NCBI GenBank assembly: GCA_023387695.1 | Contig: JAEWHT010000154.1 | Location: forward strand, 1 to 6,847 | Length of the DNA: 6,847 bases | Direction: 5' to 3' | Origin: Pseudomonadota bacterium | GTDB taxonomy: Bacteria; Pseudomonadota; Alphaproteobacteria; Rhizobiales; Xanthobacteraceae | Shown here: positions 5,746 through 6,847 of the stretch, one piece after another | How positions within the stretch are numbered: position 1 is the stretch's first letter | Layout: each line of letters opens with the position of its first letter | Notes under the pieces: model-generated | What the model was told of the DNA's origin: nothing | Database searches by the model: none | Seen by the model: the letters and a program-made list of their open reading frames with translations, nothing else | Made by a program: the position numbers and the translations under genes

Positions 5746-5789
5746 GCGTTTTCGAGCGAAGTGGATGCCGGTTCGCGTTAAGAAAACGC
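5746..5789. repeat. Palindromic intergenic element of Bradyrhizobium type
   Basis: The outer arms GCGTTTTC (5746-5753) and GAAAACGC (5782-5789) are exact reverse complements. The inner arms GCGAA (5756-5760) and TTCGC (5772-5776) enclose the loop GTGGATGCCGG. From memory, this arrangement (GCGTTTTCGAGCGAAGTGG ... CCGGTTCGCG ... GAAAACGC) is one of the commonest short dispersed repeats between genes in Bradyrhizobium and relatives. It starts one base after the TAA stop of the transpeptidase gene, so its transcript would form a stem-loop at the mRNA 3' end. It may help protect or end the transcript, but the following TTAAAATAAG is a poor T-tract on the + strand. Confidence 0.8.
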
Positions 5790-5865
5790 GTTAAAATAAG
5801 AGCCTGCCTTCATCAGATAACGCGGTGTTGAGCGGGCCGGCCGCTTTAGCCGGAGTACACTCCCG

Positions 5866-5886
5866 CCCGGATCACATCCGGGGGGA
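5866..5886 (+). promoter_or_regulatory. Hairpin overlapping the ribosome binding site of the peroxidase gene
   Basis: CCCGGAT (5866-5872) pairs perfectly with ATCCGGG (5876-5882) around a 3-nt loop CAC. The right arm takes the first half of the G-run 5880-5885 that forms the ribosome binding site of the gene starting at 5894, leaving only GGGA (5883-5886) free. The spacing from this site to ATG is seven bases. The fold could lower or regulate translation, but the effect is inference. Confidence 0.4.
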
Positions 5887-5893
5887 CGCCGTC

Positions 5894-6463
5894 ATGCTGA
5901 ACCGCAGAACCTTACTCACCACGGCGCTTCTTGCAGCCGCCGCATCGGCCACGCGTGCGCAGGCAGAGACTGGCATGAGTCGGTTGCCCGCTTATGCGTT
6001 CTCATTCCCTGCTCTCTCCGGCGATGACATTCGCCTCGCTGCCTTCACCGGCAAGCCGGTGCTGGTCGTGAACACGGCTTCTCTGTGTGGCTACACGCCG
6101 CAATATGCCGGCCTGCAGGAGATCTGGAGCGAGTTTCGCGAGCGCGGGTTCACCGTGATCGGCGTGCCCTCCAACGATTTCGGCGGCCAGGAGCCCGGCG
6201 GCACCAGCGAGATCTCGGAGACCGCGCACCACCAATACGGCGTTACCTTCCCGATCGCGGCGAAAGCCGTCGTGATCGGCGCCAAGGCCCATCCGTTTTA
6301 CAAATGGGCCGCCGAGGCGCGGCCGCGGGATGTTCCGAAGTGGAACTTCCACAAATACCTGATCGGCCGCGACGGCTACATTGCCGAGGTATTTCCGTCC
6401 GCCGTCGAGCCCGCCGACACACGTATCAAGACCGCGATTGCCCGGGCCCTGGCCCACAGCTGA
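5894..6463 (+). CDS. Exported glutathione peroxidase-family (thiol peroxidase) protein with a single cysteine
   Basis: 189-aa protein. Residues 1-24 are a signal peptide, MLNRRTLLTTALLAAAASAT then RAQA/ET; the NRRTLL motif suggests export by Tat. The rest is a thioredoxin-fold glutathione-peroxidase domain: KPVLVVNTASLCGYTPQY with peroxidatic Cys65 (TGT codon, not selenocysteine), FTVIGVPSNDFGGQEPGG with Gln99, YGVTFPI, and KWNFHKYLIGRDG with Trp150 and Asn151, which complete the usual catalytic tetrad. It should reduce hydrogen or lipid peroxides in the periplasm. Cys65 is the only cysteine: the FPCNQF motif of relatives such as E. coli BtuE reads VPSNDF here, so the usual resolving cysteine is absent and the reductant must attack directly. 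ATG 5894 is preceded by a G-rich ribosome binding site at seven bases; a longer frame from 5825 would bury the signal peptide. Confidence 0.93.
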   Translation: MLNRRTLLTTALLAAAASATRAQAETGMSRLPAYAFSFPALSGDDIRLAAFTGKPVLVVNTASLCGYTPQYAGLQEIWSEFRERGFTVIGVPSNDFGGQEPGGTSEISETAHHQYGVTFPIAAKAVVIGAKAHPFYKWAAEARPRDVPKWNFHKYLIGRDGYIAEVFPSAVEPADTRIKTAIARALAHS

Positions 6464-6638
6464 CAGATCCGCGGCAACGCGGTTGGGCACAATTGTGGCG
6501 AAGCGCCAAACAGCCGTTGCCATGGCGATGGAGCACCATCTAGGCTAGGATGAGCGCCAAGATATTCTGGGCAGGACAGGTTTTGCCGGAGGCGAAAAGC
6601 CACGGCGGAACAACGGGATCAATCTCGAGGACATCACC
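6464..6638 (+). promoter_or_regulatory. Intergenic region with short dyads and a possible promoter
   Basis: Between the peroxidase stop and the next ATG lie: a 5-bp stem CCGCG/CGCGG capped by a GCAA tetraloop (6469-6482), without a T-tract; a perfect 10-bp palindrome CACAATTGTG (6488-6497); and a possible promoter, TTGCCA (6517-6522), 18 bp, TAGGCT (6541-6546), about 90 bp before ATG 6639. A dyad GATGG-AGCA-CCATC (6527-6540) fills most of the promoter spacer and could be an operator. All are weak alone. Confidence 0.3.
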
Positions 6639-6847
6639 ATGCGTGTGGCGGCAAAACTGATTTTGGCAAGCGCGATCTCTGTTGCGCTGACAGGCGCGGC
6701 ATGGTCGCAAACCCCGGCTGCAAAACCCGCTGCCGCCACTCAAGCGGCACCCGCCGCCGCGCCGGCTGCTGCTGCTCCGGCAGCCGCGGCCCCAGCCGCA
6801 GCGCCCGCGCCGCAGGCCGCCGCCTTCCCGCCCCCGCCGCAACAGGC
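6639..6847 (+). CDS. Exported Ala/Pro-rich protein, N-terminal part (cut by window end)
   Basis: ATG 6639 has GAGG eight bases upstream (6627-6630) and the frame stays open to the window end, giving 69 visible residues. Residues 1-23 are a signal peptide: MRVAAKLILASAISVALTGA followed by AWSQ, cleavage probably near the Gln. What follows is almost only Ala and Pro with a few Gln, Lys and Thr, turning to FPPPPQQ at the edge. Such stretches are usually flexible spacers in the periplasm between a signal peptide and a folded domain, and that domain lies outside the window, so no function can be given. The frame in the opposite strand is a Gly/Arg-rich shadow. The gene is separated from the peroxidase gene by 175 bp and probably has its own promoter. 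Confidence 0.8.
   Translation, partial: MRVAAKLILASAISVALTGAAWSQTPAAKPAAATQAAPAAAPAAAAPAAAAPAAAPAPQAAAFPPPPQQ

Noticed and set aside
6086..6088. Selenocysteine codon in the peroxidase active site
   Set aside because: The codon is TGT (cysteine), not TGA, and no recoding is needed.

Overview
This window looks like ordinary chromosome from a high-GC alphaproteobacterium, most likely Bradyrhizobium or a close relative such as Rhodopseudomonas. The evidence is strong G/C bias at third codon positions, several small exported proteins of a type common in that group, and a palindromic intergenic element (5746-5789) that I remember as abundant in Bradyrhizobium genomes. No transposase, integrase, phage gene, CRISPR array, rRNA or valid tRNA was found.

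Layout. (a) 1-1677: the first 39 codons of a leftward pyridoxamine-phosphate-oxidase-like gene diverge from a rightward MocR/PdxR-type regulator (GntR winged helix fused to an aminotransferase-like domain). This is a classic regulator/target arrangement around vitamin B6. (b) 1746-2578: three very small exported proteins. One is on the + strand. The other two are on the - strand, 34 bp apart and probably one operon. The + gene and the 121-aa gene converge with only 10 bp between their stops. (c) 2579-2987: about 400 bp without a convincing gene but with three strong inverted repeats (2695-2731, 2851-2881, 2901-2977). This is the best place in the window for an undescribed structured RNA or repeat. 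(d) 2997-3191 and 3201-3749: a doubtful 64-aa ORF converges on a CreA-family exported protein. Both stop codons lie in two copies of an 11-bp odd palindrome that can also pair with each other. (e) 3972-5744: a large exported L,D-transpeptidase with an active N-terminal YkuD domain, a long Ala/Lys/Glu/Pro linker, and a C-terminal domain that reads like a YkuD copy without its catalytic motif. (f) 5746-5789: the palindromic element, touching the transpeptidase stop. (g) 5894-6463: an exported glutathione-peroxidase-family protein with only one cysteine; a hairpin overlaps its ribosome binding site. (h) 6639-end: the start of an exported Ala/Pro-rich protein cut by the window edge.

The genes do not form one pathway. 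The shared theme is the envelope: seven of the nine confident or partial protein genes carry export signals (peptidoglycan cross-linking, periplasmic peroxide defence, CreA and small disulfide-type proteins). I see no convincing new multi-gene system. The most unusual signals are the hairpin-rich gap, the pseudo-duplicated transpeptidase domain and the single-cysteine peroxidase.
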